From Seiridium cupressi (lineage: Eukaryota > Ascomycota > Sordariomycetes > Amphisphaeriales > Sporocadaceae), in assembly GCA_036674765.1 (NCBI GenBank), contig JARVKI010000027.1:1-64000 (forward strand): a stretch of 64,000 nt of DNA, written 5' to 3'. The stretch's first letter is position 1. Each line of letters starts with the position of its first letter. Of this stretch, positions 48,348 to 60,800 are shown in pieces. The notes beneath the pieces are model-generated. The model did no database searches. It saw nothing but the letters and a program-made list of their open reading frames with translations, and was not told the origin of the DNA. The position numbers were made by a program, and so were the translations under genes.

Positions 48348-49312
48348 ATGGGTTTTTTCTATAGCCAGCTGGTCAAGAAGCTGCCCTATCCCACGGGCTC
48401 ATATCAAGGCAAGACGATCGTCATCACTGGCAGTAACACAGGCCTTGGTAAAGAAGCTGCCCGCCACTATCTTCGCTTAGGTGCTAGCCGGCTGATCGTC
48501 GCCGTTCGTAATCTGGACAAGGGGACTGAGGCGAAGCAGGATATCGAGGCAACCACCAAGTGCGCTGCCGACGTCATTCAAGTATGGCAGGTCGATATGG
48601 CCAGTTATGACAGCGTGAAGATTTCGCGGCGCGCATCAATGCTGAGCTTGACCGTGTCGATATCTTTATAGCCAATGCTGGTTGCGCTAAGTTGAGATAC
48701 ACAACCACCGAAGACAATGAGACCCAAATCACTATCAACGTGGTGTCGATCTTCCTCCTCGTTTTCATGGTTCTGCCTAAGCTGAAGGAGACGGCTCTTA
48801 AGTTCCAGACGCGGCCTACGTTGTCTGTGACGTCTTCGGGCGCCTATAAAAGTGCCACCTTTCCCCAGAGTACGGCCGCCGAAGGAAAATTGTTCGCCAC
48901 TATAAACGATCAGGAGACGGCCGAAAAGCACTGGAAGGAGCAGTATCCAATCTCGAAGCTGCTGAGGATTTTTATTCTACGTAGCTTTGCGGAGAAGTAC
49001 CCAGCTTCTAGCTTCCCATTAGCGGTTAACTGTGTCAGTCCAGGGCTATGCCACTCCGGGCTCGCTCGCGAAAACACGTCCTTAGCCTTCACTATCTTCA
49101 AGTTCTTCCTTGCGCGGTCGGCCGAGGTTGGCAGTGGAACTCTAGTGCATGCTGGATCCGCGGGTATTGAATCTCATGGCCACTATCTAGCAGACTGTGC
49201 CGTTGAGGAACCGACCGAGTTGGCCACGGGCAACAGGGACGTGCAAGACCGGATATGGGTCGAACTGGTAGAGAAACTAAAGGCTATCAAGACAGACGTG
49301 ATGGAGTTTTGA
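48348..49312 (+). pseudogene. Short-chain dehydrogenase/reductase, single-base frameshift
   Basis: The frame opens at ATG 48348 with MGFFYSQLVKKLPYPTGSYQ, a common fungal SDR start. The Rossmann signature is GSNTGLGKEAARHYLRLGAS, and DMASYDSV ends the good part. After AAG (48618-48620) only two bases (AT) precede TTC GCG GCG, so the correct downstream frame, FAARINAELDRVDIFIANAG, is reached only by a +1 shift. From there the second half is intact to TGA 49310-49312: the Ser region (SVTSSGAY), the YPISK form of YxxxK, and VNCVSPGLCHSGLA. The break removes the protein in a simple reading. No intron can explain a one-base offset. The substrate is unknown; the gene is divergent from a broken F-box gene. 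Confidence 0.75.
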
Positions 49313-52300
49313 GGATCTCATGGCTTAACTCAGATAGGTCGATGTCATTCTTAGGTTAAAGATCTAGCTAGAGAAGATCTAGGTAAAGAAGATCTGGTTC
49401 AATGCGACAAGTTTCACTTCGAGCAGTCCGCTCAAGAAGTAACACGGTTGCAAAATCCTGTTTCAGTGCACGGCATATGCGAGTACGTGTTGTGGGTGAC
49501 TATGCTCGAGGAGCGGACCGGTTCCCGACAAGAGCATTATCACGAGCGCGGTTCTCTTTTTGTATTGTTATTGACATGACCCCCTCTGATATCAACTGCC
49601 CATACAAGGTGATACATCATATCTCTAAATTTACCTCAGAAGGTGATCTATGAACTCCCTCGCACTTTGTTGGATCTGTTGGAACAGACATCGAATTGTC
49701 TCTCGAGGCATCATGAAGGCACAAACTAGCCAAGGATTTGCCATTCCATATCAAGTCATTATCAAACCACACAATAAGGTGTGTTATCGAGGGTAGATGC
49801 CAGCTGCACTTGGTTTTCCCGCAATAACTCAATATTATGTTCTTTCGAAAATGACATAGCTTGGGTCTCCACCTGCGGAAGGTGTGATGAATGTTTGGAG
49901 AGCGGACGAGGGACTTACTATGCGCTCTTAGAGGTATTTCCGACAAACAGAAGAGAATTATTGTACAGAGATTTTCACAGTTACGACTTACTATTGACAA
50001 AATTCTCTGCATCCATGTTGCAGTTTTGGCCAAATGTGAAGCGGCACTTCATCCAACCACGGGCTGTGCTTGCCCAATGACAGCGGCCAAGAACAGACCC
50101 GAACGAATGACGGACAGCGAGAGTAGATGGTCGAACAAGGATGGCGGACGATGATGATGCAAGACAAGGGTCACTGCACAATATCTCCGCAGGGGGACAT
50201 GTGATAGCTTTGACAGTCCCGGGCCGGCTCGAAAACGGCGCTGCATCTGCACCTGCAGTAGGGCTCTGACTGATATTGGGAGGGGGCGCTTGACATTCAC
50301 AGGTTCTACCGCGCTTGATCTTCATGTGGGACAAGACCAAACGTTCACCGTCAAGGGTGCCGTCGTCGGGAAACTCTGCGCTTGTCTCAAACGAACAGCG
50401 GCGAACCGCGGAAAGGAAAGGGCATAATTGGTTTACCCTCCGGGCTCGCAACAAGTGGCAGGAGAGATACAAGCACTGTATGACTACAATGCAGTGGTCA
50501 GCTGTTCATCCCCCTTTGTGTGCATGCTGCAGAGAGAAACTCTACCACACCTTTGGGCGTGGCCAGCGTTCGTGGGGTGTTGACCTGCATGACCTTACTG
50601 CTACAGTCTGTTGCTGAAGAATTATCCTTGTTTCACAGGACTCTGGTCAGCCATTCTAGACACAGCGAGGAGTTGTGTGTGATATGCCTCATGAGTCGAG
50701 ATCGACGTTATGACAGCATTGACATAATCTCTATGGCCGCGTACTTCCTCGATTTCCGAAAATACCGAGATTGTGGCGGCTGCTACCGAATAGAGCCGAC
50801 AACAGCCCTGTGGATCGGAACAAAAGTTAGACTGTATTAACTCGGACCAAGATGACTGTGGGTCAAGTCGTGATGTCGTGATCACTGTATATCAGCCAAG
50901 CCGTCAGGTCTCTAATATTGTGACGAACGCCTGCCTCTCCAGACTAGGTACCTACATATTGCCCATCAACTCCACAATTTCATAACGCCCAACCCACCAG
51001 AAGATCTCATCTCTGGGGACTTATGTACAGCTCATGCATGACATGGGAAAAAGCAAAGCGTTGTACCCCAAACGACGTTCGGGTGGCGCCGGATCTTGGT
51101 CCAGTTCAACCAGATCTGCCGGGATCTGGGTTCTACCCTGGTTGTGATCTTGATAGCTCATATTGACCTGTCAGTCCAGATGCTTGAGATTTGCAGCTTT
51201 ATGTGACGAGAGTCCCAGTCTCGAGGACGGGGGCGTGGATTGCTTCGAGGGGTTGGTCCATTGAGCCTCTCGCTAGCTCAAGCCGTGACCGAATTGACTC
51301 TGCCCAAGACGCGCCATGTGTCCGTGTCTCGGGAAAGAAGTATTCCCAGGAGTTTGGATCCACCGCTGCAGTCGATGATCATGAGCTGCTCGTCATGAGC
51401 GAGTACCCGCAACGGGAGGAGGGGTGGCTGTACGTAGGGTAGTATGGGGTCGCATGCAAGAGTCAAGACTGCTTATAGCCAATAGGAGGCGAACCTTGAA
51501 GCCACTACGGTGTACATCAACGGTCGCCCAGAGGCTGAACAAATGAAGCAAGTGAGTCCATATCAGGGTCGAAACGGCCATGGATCTGAAGTGGCTCGAC
51601 ACGCCCACTCAGGCCCCGAAGCCGGGCATCGATCGCGTCTGACTGGGCTGGGTGCTGCGGCGACAACAGGGGATCTGCACACCATCAAGGCTGCTTGGGG
51701 CTAGACCACGGGAGTTCCCTTCAGGAGCCATAACAGTACCTATAGAATCAATCTTAACGTAGTTTGTCCGCCGTTGCAGATTGCGTGTTGACGTCGATAG
51801 CGTAGCATCAAGCAGCGGGTATACTACCCGGACAGGCCGGCAGAAGAGCCGCATCTTGTCAATATGATAGCTCCAACTGCACTGCGCTTCATGCGGCGAG
51901 CAAGTCGTGTCTTCTTCTAGAGACTCACTGCGCAAGACACTGACAATCCTCAGATGTGGCGGGATGCAAATTTAGAACCGGGCTCTCGTGAGCGCATTAG
52001 GAAATCAGGGCGACCAGATTCAGCAAGGTCTGTTTTCACGGCCCGCCACAATAACCAGTAGTGCCCATTGAATGGTCAGATTGTGGGTGTCCAGGGTGGT
52101 CAAGTTATCATGTCTCGACTGAAGAACCGGGATGGAGGACAATGGCCATGGCTTCTGGAATCATGAGAGATATCGAGGGCTCGCCGGTGATATCTATGTC
52201 GAGTAGCCTGCTTCAAGACTAAGTCATCGATCTCTCGCTTTCCAAACAGTCCAGAAATTTGTATCTTCTCACTGCCTTGGATTATATACTGTTCCCATCT

Positions 52301-52979
52301 CGGTATCGTCATCTGGGTTCATGTCCTTACCTCGACAGACAACTAAGACAACCTGGTCAGCGTAGATCCTAGCCAACAGCAGTGGTCATTCGTCGGAACC
52401 AACATCAAACAACCTATTCGGTGCAATTCGACTGCTTGTCCAACTCAATAGTTCATCCCCATCGTCCATTTTCTCTATAGCTTTCGTCCAGACTCGTTCT
52501 GCTGCCCATCTGCAACAGTTCAGCATCGGCGGCAAACGTTCATGAGAACCCAGCCCATCGGGAGCCCGCACCAACTACATCTGCATTAACTCATCCGCGG
52601 TTCCTGACCGCCAGGTCTCAACGAGCCGACCTGCGTGCCTACCCAATCTCCTGGCCCCTGGCCATCGTCAAGAGCGGGTCCTCGTACCTCATCAGCATCA
52701 TCGGTCTTGATAGTGACTGGCTCTTGGGAAGGTGAAGCGGTGAAGCATTTGGCGCTGTTCACCTTGCTCGGTCTAGCTTCTGACAAGCTGTAACGGCAGA
52801 AAAAGGTAGCAAGCAGTAGCGAGGAGGCGAAGACGTCCGCTTCAGCCAGGAAGAAGCTAACCGGCGACGCGGGTGCAAGATCTTGCTGCAAGAATCAGTT
52901 CGGCCCCGTCGTAAGACAGACAGCATCACATACAGAAATACACTGCATTGCATATAAAACTGGAATCACAGTTGAAAAC
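49313..52979. other. Gene-poor region, nothing supported
   Basis: About 3.7 kb. Just after the dehydrogenase, three near copies of AAAGATCT/GAAGATCT (49358-49395) make a tiny direct repeat. Frames such as 49617-50033, 49981-50472 and 51609-51935 are on both strands and without motifs. The last 300 bp look like the Myb gene promoter, with a TATA-like CATATAAAA about 30 bp before its ATG (52948-52956). Confidence 0.55.
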
Positions 52980-54903
52980 ATGTTTATCAAGCAGGAACTT
53001 CCAGTCTTAAACGTCCAGAATGCCTGGAACAATCGCCTACTGCAGGGTGGGCAGCAGCAGCAGCAGCAGCAGCAATTCTTGGACACGAGCATTCACAACC
53101 TCACCGACGGTAGCTTCACGGACCCAGCAACCTTAAGGTTCCACATCCATCTGCGCCAGCAGCTGCAACATCAAGACAGAAGAAGGCTTAAGGCCCAATA
53201 TCGACGCTGCCCTCAACTGAACCAACTTACTCAACAAGACATCATCGCCTGGGCCGAAGGTCTGTCTCATCATCATCAAGTCCAAAGCTGCCACCCGCAA
53301 CAGGAGCATCTCCACGACCAGAAATACCCACAGGTAAATCAGCTCGCGCTCTTCACGATGGAAGACGGCAAGCATTTTTCCTACCTCGTCGGCAGCGAAA
53401 ATGATGCTTGGTCTGTGAGTTCATCCGAAATCCTCTCCCCCACTCTCCTCACTAGGGTTCACTCAGCATCATGGGATCCGAAACAAATTCCTTTTTTCCC
53501 TCTCGCTGAAGCAAAAAGCTAACAATCGCCTATGTGCAGGTTGGAGAATCATACGGAAGTGACTTCCTCTCGGATATGTCTGCCTACAGCTCGCCCAACG
53601 ATGGATCCCATCAAACGACGGGCGGCTATCATGTCTCAGGACGGGATTTTGGTCCGAGTCATCCCCAGAACGCTCACCAGCAGCACCTCAACAAAGGAGG
53701 CATGGGTGGCAGCTCCTCTCAGCTCATGGCCTGGCCGACATTCCAACCGACATACACCGACAAGTACTCTCCACCTCCTTTTGCTGCCATTGACACCGAT
53801 TGTCCCAGACAGCAATCCATGCCCGCCATATTCGGTGATCCATCTTCCACTAATTACATGGGCATGCACCACGGCCTTCCCAATAATGGTTGGGCCACTG
53901 AGTCAACAATGCCCTTATTCGGAGAGCCCATGTCATGCAACAGCCAAGTCAGTCCTCGCGGTACAGCTTATAGCAGCTTTTCATCGTCGTCCGCGTCCGA
54001 TGCTATGGCCTCTATGAGCCTCCATACTCCCGTGGGACACCATGGTTTCAGCTCGGCAGACATGTCTGCAGCCTGCCCTTCCACCATCTCGCCCAAGGTC
54101 CTCCGCATCAACCCCTCCCCTGCACCTACCTCTTCATCCGAGTCGACACACAACACCTTGTTCCCCACAGGGGATGGCGAGTTCTCGAGCAACTCGTCCT
54201 TTGAGCAGCAGTATCTGCCATCCGGTCCATCCCCGACAAAGCGTTTGAACGCCAAGGGCCGCAAAGAGCTCCCAAGCAAGCCGACCTCGTCCCGCTATCT
54301 GTCTCCCAGCGATGCCCCGAGCAGTCGAAGAAGCTCGGAAAAGCATGCCGCTGCCCACCGCCCCAAGCACTTGGCCGATCTCAAACCAAAACCTGCGCAA
54401 AGCTCGCCGCCCGGCTCACCTACACCCCACCTCACGGCCCAGGAGGCAGAGCGAAGCAAGCAGAACGAGTTTCTCATCCAGTCGAAGCAGGCCGGTATGA
54501 CTTACCGTGAGATCAAGCGCGAGGGAGGCTTCAAGGAGGCCGAGTCAACGCTTCGCGGCCGATACCGCACGCTGACCAAGCCCAAGACGGCGCGAGTCCG
54601 CAAGCCAGAGTGGACAGACAAAGATGTAAGTTGCTGTATAATGCCATACACTATCTCCCACGTTGATTTCCCGCGTCTTTCGATCAGCCCCGGGCCTTAA
54701 GAAGCATTGTTGACCATTGCACTCCACAGATCGAGCTCCTGAAGACGGCCGTCCACAAGATGACAAAGGGCGTTGACCCCACCGCGGTCAAAATCCCCTG
54801 GAAGAAAGTCGCCGAATACATATGGAAGAACGGTGGCTCGTACCAGTTCGGAAATGCCACCTGCTGCAAACGGTGGGAAGAGCTCCATGACCAGGAACTC
54901 TAA
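52980..54903 (+). CDS. Myb/SANT-like DNA-binding protein, 564 aa
   Basis: Three exons, 52980-53414, 53540-54625 and 54730-54903. The N-terminus is Gln-rich, with a (CAG)7CAA tract coding eight Gln at 53052-53075. A long Ser/Pro/Gly-rich middle follows. The conserved C-terminal part begins around residue 450: SKQNEFLIQSKQAGMTYREI, then KEAESTLRGRYRTLTKPK, then WTDKDIELLKTAV, KIPWKKVAEYIW and CCKRWEEL. The last three blocks (about residues 503-560) give the regularly spaced Trp residues of a Myb-like helix-turn-helix; the preceding block is a helix-turn-helix-like module often found with it in fungal factors. It is probably a nuclear regulator; the targets are unknown. The final splice is supported because the domain is completed only by exon 3. 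Confidence 0.8.
53052..53075 (+). repeat. CAG/CAA trinucleotide tract (polyglutamine)
   Basis: Seven CAG codons and one CAA encode eight glutamines in the first exon of the Myb-like gene. Such tracts vary in length between strains and can tune activation domains. Confidence 0.9.
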
Positions 54904-55231
54904 GTTCGGGAGGACACATGTAGGCGGCATAGATGTTGTGGATTGTAGCAAAGATTGTTGGGATTAACTAAGTCGAGCTTTAGTCGAATTCGATTGTTTT
55001 GATACTGGATAGACCTGAAGGATCTTCTATCACCGTGGAGCAGGTATTTGTACTTACAATGAAGGATGCATATGGTTAGCCTTCCATTTGTCTTTAGGAG
55101 ACATTACGGGCGTTTGTCTTTCGCAGTCCTCAAATAGCATGTAAGCTAAAAGTCGCCTGGCTTCACGGCATGCAATTCTAGTCTTTGATAATGTTTTTGT
55201 CCCTTCCTCTTTCATTCGGAGTTCCATCATC
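54904..55231. other. Convergent intergenic 3' region
   Basis: About 330 bp between the Myb gene stop and the stop of the Ap4A phosphorylase gene on the minus strand. No gene is seen. Confidence 0.6.
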
Positions 55232-56315
55232 TTACAGCGTACTCGGAATTCCGTTTTCTTTAGGATGCACGCCGACCTGCTTGAGCGTATCGAGAAGCAG
55301 CTCCGGTTCCTCTCTGACAGCATCATACAACTCTTGCGTCTTCACTAGAGCAGTGCCGGCTAGTAAAGTGCCGTTCAATGCAATGCTGCCAATCTCTTTA
55401 CCATCTTTATTCTTGATTGGAGCACCTTCAGTGAGGCGGGGGCACAGCACTATGGCCTTGCTCGTCATAGCCATATTATAGCTGAACCTAGCCTCACCGT
55501 CGACATCTACATCCTCGCCAGGTAATACTAGTTTCGCAGCGCGCTTGTACAGGCTTACATATTTCGCATGGAGCTCTTCCGGACTTACATCAGGAGAGAT
55601 GCCCTCACTCAACACGGCAAACGGCAAGTCTCTGTGTTGCTGCTGCGCGTGTACAGCCTCGGCGAGGACGCTCCACAGTGAGCCGTTGTCCGTCTGCTCC
55701 AGCCCCTGCCTCATCTGCTCGACAGGCAGCAACTGCAGATGTCTGTGCGGCTGGCTGGCACCCGAGTGCTCTCCCGAGTTGAAGAACACGAAGAGCTCCT
55801 GGCCCTGGTCGCTATACGCCCGAACGCAGGCGTGCGCGGCGGCCACATCGCCCTGCTCGAGCAGGTGCGTCTGCGGCTTCGCCGTCTTGGTAATCAAAAT
55901 GAAGTGCTCGGGGACTATGGCGAACTTGTTGAGAACGAGGGCATGCGACGGCGGCAGCTGGGCTACGGTCATAGACGGGAGCGGGTTCTCGAAGGGGTTG
56001 AAGGGCTTCGGCTTTGGTGCGCTATCGCCGGACTCGGTGGGTTTGGAGGGCAGCGGCGGGCCCTTGGGCTTGGAGGCTAGGGAGGGCGAGAACCGGAGCT
56101 GGAACTGCTTGCCAAAGACATCGTGAGCACGATTTCAGAGCACAGGCTCCACGTGTTGTTTCGTAGAAACCTACTTGTATTGTGCTGTTGAGCGGGAGAA
56201 GCGCGACCTGTGTGGGGTAGTATGTCAGATCGCCGCTTGCTTTTGCCTTGGCGAACGCTGTCTTCACCAGGCTGGGCAAGTTCGCTGGGGCTCGTATGGG
56301 AGACATGTCAGTCAT
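55232..56315 (-). CDS. APA2: Diadenosine 5',5'''-P1,P4-tetraphosphate phosphorylase (ATP adenylyltransferase)
   Basis: Two exons on the minus strand, 56315-56175 and 56104-55232, give 337 residues; the 70-bp intron lies between NSTIQ and FQLRFSPSLASKP. The enzyme cleaves Ap4A with phosphate to ATP and ADP, limiting dinucleotide alarmones. The diagnostic HIT-related motif is GASQPHRHLQLLP. Flanking conserved parts are NPFENPLPSM, HALVLNKFAIVPEHFILITK, SYNMAMTSKAIVLCPR and SIALNGTLLAGTALVKTQEL. ATG 56315 (MTDMSP) is the first real ATG; the frame upstream starts from TTG. A second ATG three codons later is possible. The intron acceptor has a CAG/CAGTTCCAG ambiguity that could add one Gln. It lies 319 bp from a SurE-type phosphatase in the same orientation. 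Confidence 0.92.
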
Positions 56316-56634
56316 TGCATATAGCGAAACCGTTTTTGATACCAATTGAGGTGTTGTGTTCCCAAGTCAAAATCCTGCCGTCATCAAACATGGGAAAGCC
56401 GCATGCATGTGAAGATCCATGCAGCCTGAAGCCCGGGCAGTTAATGTGGAGTCCAACTAAGATACTTCACGACATGAATAATACGAATATGAGAGCTTCA
56501 AGACAAAGACGTATACTTATTCGCACTGAAACCCAGGTTCATTCTTGATTTATTATTATTTAAATGACAAATTGACAGGACATAGATCATTAAATAATGA
56601 AGAACCTCTATATACTTGTTCCACCCACGTGGAT
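56316..56634. other. Short spacer between APA2 and the SurE gene
   Basis: About 320 bp, AT-rich, presumably the APA2 promoter and the 3' UTR of the SurE-type gene, which is transcribed towards it. No gene is seen. Confidence 0.6.
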
Positions 56635-57594
56635 TCACCCATCGATGCATTTCAAAATCCCACTGATCTTGTCCAGCACAACTTTCTGCTTGTCCGCCGA
56701 TGCAGTTGTTTTGTCCGTTGCGTCACCCACACTGACTGAGATTTCGCAGCCTCCGCGCAGATATACTGACGTCTCAGTCGGTAAGCGCGTCGTACCACAA
56801 TGGTCGACGTCTGGTCCCGAGAACCAGCCTTCATTTATACGGGTGAGAATCCAAGAAAACTTGCTTGGATCTGTACAGTCCCCATCCACCTTCGGAAAAT
56901 TAACGTTCAACCAGACATCATCTGGCAGATAGGGTTTGCCTGTCGCCAAGATGGTATCCGTGAGATTCTGGGCCAATGCAGCATACACAAGACTCCGCGT
57001 TGGCACGGGGACAGTGTCGTATGCCAGAGTGCCATCCGAAGCGCCAGAAAAGGCTATGGAAGGAATCTTGGCTTCGTGTGCTGCATAAACTGCAATGCCC
57101 ACGGTGCCTGAGAAGGGAACCTGGACAAACAGATTGGTGCCCACGTTTGGACCGGAGACCACCAGGTCTGCTGGGTTGTTGTTCCAAATCTGGGGTCCAA
57201 AAGTGTCAAGGCCATATCTGGCTGCGGTAACGGGATATGAGTTCACCCAATTGAGCCGCGTGTTGGTGGCGTTGGTACCGACAGGGCCGCTATTAGAGGG
57301 ACAGCTGTTGTATTGGCATGCATCTTCCCTGGGTTCCGGCTCTGAATCCCTCGAACCTGAGTCTGTTTAGCTATCGATCTCAATCGGTAATGGATAGCGT
57401 GGATGACAAAACACACCTGAACCAGATTTGTTCTCGGCCGGCGCTGACAGCACCACATCGTGCCCTGCGCTATTCAGTGCATCATTAAAGGACCTGATGT
57501 AAAGTTCCGCCCAACCATCGTCGTTGGACTGTAAAATGCGCGCTCCCTGGACACCGGTGACAGCGATGGCGGCAACAAGGACGGCGGGGCGCAT
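56635..57594 (-). CDS. Secreted SurE-type acid phosphatase / nucleotidase
   Basis: Two exons on the minus strand, 57594-57417 and 57356-56635, with a 60-bp intron, give 299 residues. A signal peptide (MRPAVLVAAIAVTGVQG, cut before ARIL) precedes the SurE core. RILQSNDDGWAELYIRSF contains the metal-binding Asp pair; VVLSAPAENKSGSGS follows. LNWVNSYPVT, PADLVVSGPNVGTN, GTVGIAVYAAHEAKIPSIAFSG and the later VWLNVNFPK complete it. Bacterial SurE is a 5'/3'-nucleotidase; fungal secreted relatives are annotated as acid phosphatases, so a role in scavenging phosphate from nucleotides is inferred. The cysteines (DACQYNSC, DVDHCGTT, GGCEIS, LKCID) fit a secreted protein. The splice restores the NKSGSG loop. 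Confidence 0.9.
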
Positions 57595-58339
57595 CGTGAG
57601 CTTGAGGATCCGCTGCGGCGGATAAGGCAGAACGACAACGATCGAAGCTGAAGAAGCTCTGAAGTCAGCTCATGGCTGCGAGAGGCCTCATATATACTGT
57701 TAACATTCTGATCCTACTCAGGGAGGCTTATATTTAGCCCCTTGGTCCAAATGCCTCGCAGGACGGATTGAGTGGCTGTGCCACGTGAACTTCAATCTGC
57801 TGAGGCAGCCGAGTTGCCCAATCACAGCGCGTAAGTCGCCCGCCAAGGAAGACCATACGATGGCTTGTATGAGACTGAATGGAGTCTCTCCTTAAAAGCG
57901 GCAATTCTCCGAAAGAGCATGAAGAGAGGCAAACAGTCCCCCCTCTGTAAACATCATGCTCTTCCTGTATCGGGTAATTTGTCCATGTTTCCAAGACTTC
58001 GCAAGAAAGCTGCAGCGACTCGGCAGTCGGCCTGAAAGCTGGGGAAGCTGGGGTGCGTAGCGCTCCCGTGCGCTGAGCCGCGGCGGCTGAACGCTGCCGA
58101 TTGGACTGACATGCGCCCAAAGCGCCTGAAGCTCGAAGCATCGTCACCAGCTGATTCCAGCTTGAGTTGGGCTTCAGCTCTCTTTGTCCTGCAACGCTGT
58201 AAACCAACAAGACGACAACGCCTTCAACACTCTTTGAACAGAGCAGAAGTGTCTTCAACAGACCTTCGGGAGGTGGTACATAATATTCTCATTCATGTAA
58301 CTCTATACACTTTTTCCGAATCAGCCGCGTTGTTTTGTT
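57595..58339. promoter_or_regulatory. Divergent promoter region of the SurE and amidotransferase genes
   Basis: About 745 bp between two divergent starts. A TATA-like ATATATAC lies near 57691-57699, about 100 bp upstream of the SurE ATG. Frames across it have no motif. Confidence 0.45.
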
Positions 58340-59216
58340 ATGTCTCCAATCTCTGCAGATCTCGCCGTCCCGGCGCTCCAACCCCTGAGAATCGCCATCC
58401 TCCTGAACTCCTACCGCTCCAAGTTCCTGCCTGCTATTCAGGCATCCTATGTGAGGACAATAAGCGCGGTTGCGCCGGATGCGAAGCTCACGTTTTTTGA
58501 GCCTGCTAATAGGCCCGAAGAGGAGCTGCCAGATCCGACGTTCTACGACCTCATTGTGTTCGGCGGGGCCAATGTAGACGCGCGCAAGTCACACATGTGG
58601 ATCTTGAGGATTCATCACTTCTTACTCAGATTGGTTCTATGCTATCCTACCCAGAAGATATTGGGGATATGCTGGGGCCATCAAACAATTGCGCGCGTCT
58701 TTGGTGGTAAGATAGCAGACATGGACGTTCCGGAGGTACGTAGAGCATAATTCAGCGACAAAGGTGACTAAGTGGCGTCAGCTAACCGCGTCGCAGATGG
58801 GCGTAACCCCCATTAACCTCACCGACGCAGGCATGGATTTCTTTCCACATGCACCGACCACTGGTTCACTCTTGGTTCAACAACACCACCGGCGAGAGGT
58901 TGCCGAGCCTGGGCAGGGCTTTTTCCAGCTGGCCCGTGAGAACCAGGTTTTAATGAACGAGAGGGGGACTATCTTGACGTTTCAAGGGCATCCCGAGAAA
59001 GACGCCGAAACAGCAAGGCTACGAATGCATGACTCTACGAGATGGTTTGGATTTAGTAATATGGACGAGAAACACTGGGCGCAATTGGATGCGCAGATCG
59101 AATTAGAACACGAGGGGCACATCATCTGGGAGCGAATTTTGGAATGGGCTCGTGAGCCTGTCTTAGAGTCTGAGATGCAGATGGGCCGCGACCCAAGTCG
59201 CGGATCCAAGATCTAA
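58340..59216 (+). CDS. Class-I glutamine amidotransferase-like protein
   Basis: Two exons, 58340-58735 and 58797-59216, with a 61-bp intron, give 271 residues. This is a free-standing GATase1 domain of the GMP-synthase-like type. The elements are LRIAILLNSYRSKFLPAIQASY, YDLIVFGGANVD, the nucleophile elbow KILGICWGHQTIARVFGG with the catalytic Cys, and FQGHPEKD with the catalytic His. No synthase partner domain is attached, so it may hydrolyse glutamine or a gamma-glutamyl compound on its own, as small fungal relatives are thought to do; the substrate is unknown. The C-terminus has an added helix-rich stretch (WAREPVLESEMQMGRDPS). It converges on the nickel transporter gene, 250 bp between stops. 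Confidence 0.88.
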
Positions 59217-59467
59217 AGCAAGATCATGTTTATGACAATGCAATGGTTATTTGATGTTTTACTTTATATATCCTGTGAAGCTCGCCCCCGTGCATAGTAA
59301 CGAACCGTCCGAGGGCCAGCATTTCCAAGGGGGCACACTAAACTCGGTGTGACGTGATCGAGAAGCACTTGACCCGCAACGGTGACATGTAGTATTGTTA
59401 CCGAACTTACGAGCTCTTCGATCCTTGGTTGATCAAGGACAACGTTTTGCGCGTCGAGCCTCAATCA

Positions 59468-60800
59468 TCAGCTCGGCCCTACCGAAGACTGTGTCTGGGC
59501 TATGTTCTGCTTACTAGAGGACTTGGGTTGAGCCTCTTGTGGACCAGATCCGACAGAAATGAGTTGAGGCTCTGCAGATGCCACAGCCTCGTCCTCGGGC
59601 TCCAAGTCATCACGATCCTCGACGTCTTGAGATGGAACGCGACAGACGCGACGCCGCTCCATCCTGCGTCGCCACGGCTTGTATACGATAACAGAGCCAA
59701 GCCCGATGACGAGGAAAAGGCCGCAGATGCTTCCGCCGATGATCTCAAAGTTGTCGCCTATGGCGCTGACACCATCCCAGAAGCTACCCTCTGGCTCTGC
59801 GACATTTTGTACGAGGGACAATATCTGAACAATCCCAATAAAGGCCGATACGAAGACCGTAATGCCTGTCAGGACGATGGAATAGTACAGAATGGCGACA
59901 GTATCACGCGAGAATGCTTTTGACGAATACAGAGCCATCATGAGTGCACCATCGGTAGTGTCAAGTAAACACATTCCGGCTACGTTCTGGTCAGTCTCAA
60001 GTGGAAAATATGAGGAGGTATGATAGAAACATACTGGTGAATAGTATAGGGAAGATCAGAATTGTCCACAGACTTGTACCCGCAGCGCCCTGGATGCTCG
60101 CAATGCCAAGAACGGCGATCTCAGAGCTTGTATCGAAGCCCAAGCCAAACAACACACCCAGAGGGTACATCTTCCAAGGCCTATCTACGATCCGGAACAC
60201 TTTCCGAAATACGTTTGCCATGAACCCAGCCCCTTCGAGCTGCAAGTTGGCAGCTGCTTCGTCTCCATCATGTCCTTCACCAGCCTCGTGATGTGGGTCG
60301 GGCTCTTGTAAAACCTGACGCAGTCTCTTGACCAGACGGCAGAGGATCCAGCCGTTTCCAAGTGATAACAGGACCAAGAACGCTGCACTGACGCTAGTAC
60401 CAATGATACCTCCAATATACTGGAAGTTGTCGAAACGGTCGCGAAGTGCTCCGGACGTTGCTGCCACGACAATACATGTGATAATAACAATAGTCGAATG
60501 TCCCAAGCTGAAGAAAGTCCCCACTGTGACAGGTCGCTGCCCAGACGCAATCAAGCGCCGGGTCATCAGGTCGATCGCAGAGATATGGTCAGCATCGAGC
60601 GCATGCCTCAACCCCAGAGTATAGGAGAGCACTGCAGGCGTGATCATGGCCGGGTAGTAGTGCAAGACTACACCCACGGCCGCCCAGACCACCGCATTCA
60701 CCAAGACCAGTAAAGCAATAATGTTAATGACTGGAAGTGGTAATGCCTTGATTCGGCCCAAGGGGCCAGAGCCCAGAAGATTGAGGTTGAGGCGGGGCAT
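59468..60800 (-). CDS. Nickel/cobalt transporter (NiCoT family permease)
   Basis: Two exons on the minus strand, 60800-60035 and 59979-59468, with a 55-bp intron, give 425 residues. A multi-pass membrane protein with about eight hydrophobic segments. The defining NiCoT signature GLRHALDADHISAIDLMTRR is present, as are GTFFSLGHSTIVI, GLGFDTSSEIAVLG and, across the splice, LFTTGMCLLDTTDGALM. A His/Glu/Asp-rich loop (DPHHEAGEGHDGDE) between helices may bind metal. It should import Ni2+ (or Co2+), the cofactor of urease. The first ATG in frame is at 60800 (MPRLNLNLL); upstream sequence opens only from TTG, so an extra 5' exon cannot be excluded. The tail after the last helix is acidic and Gln/Ser-rich. 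A regulated promoter is likely, but no site is clear. Confidence 0.93.
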
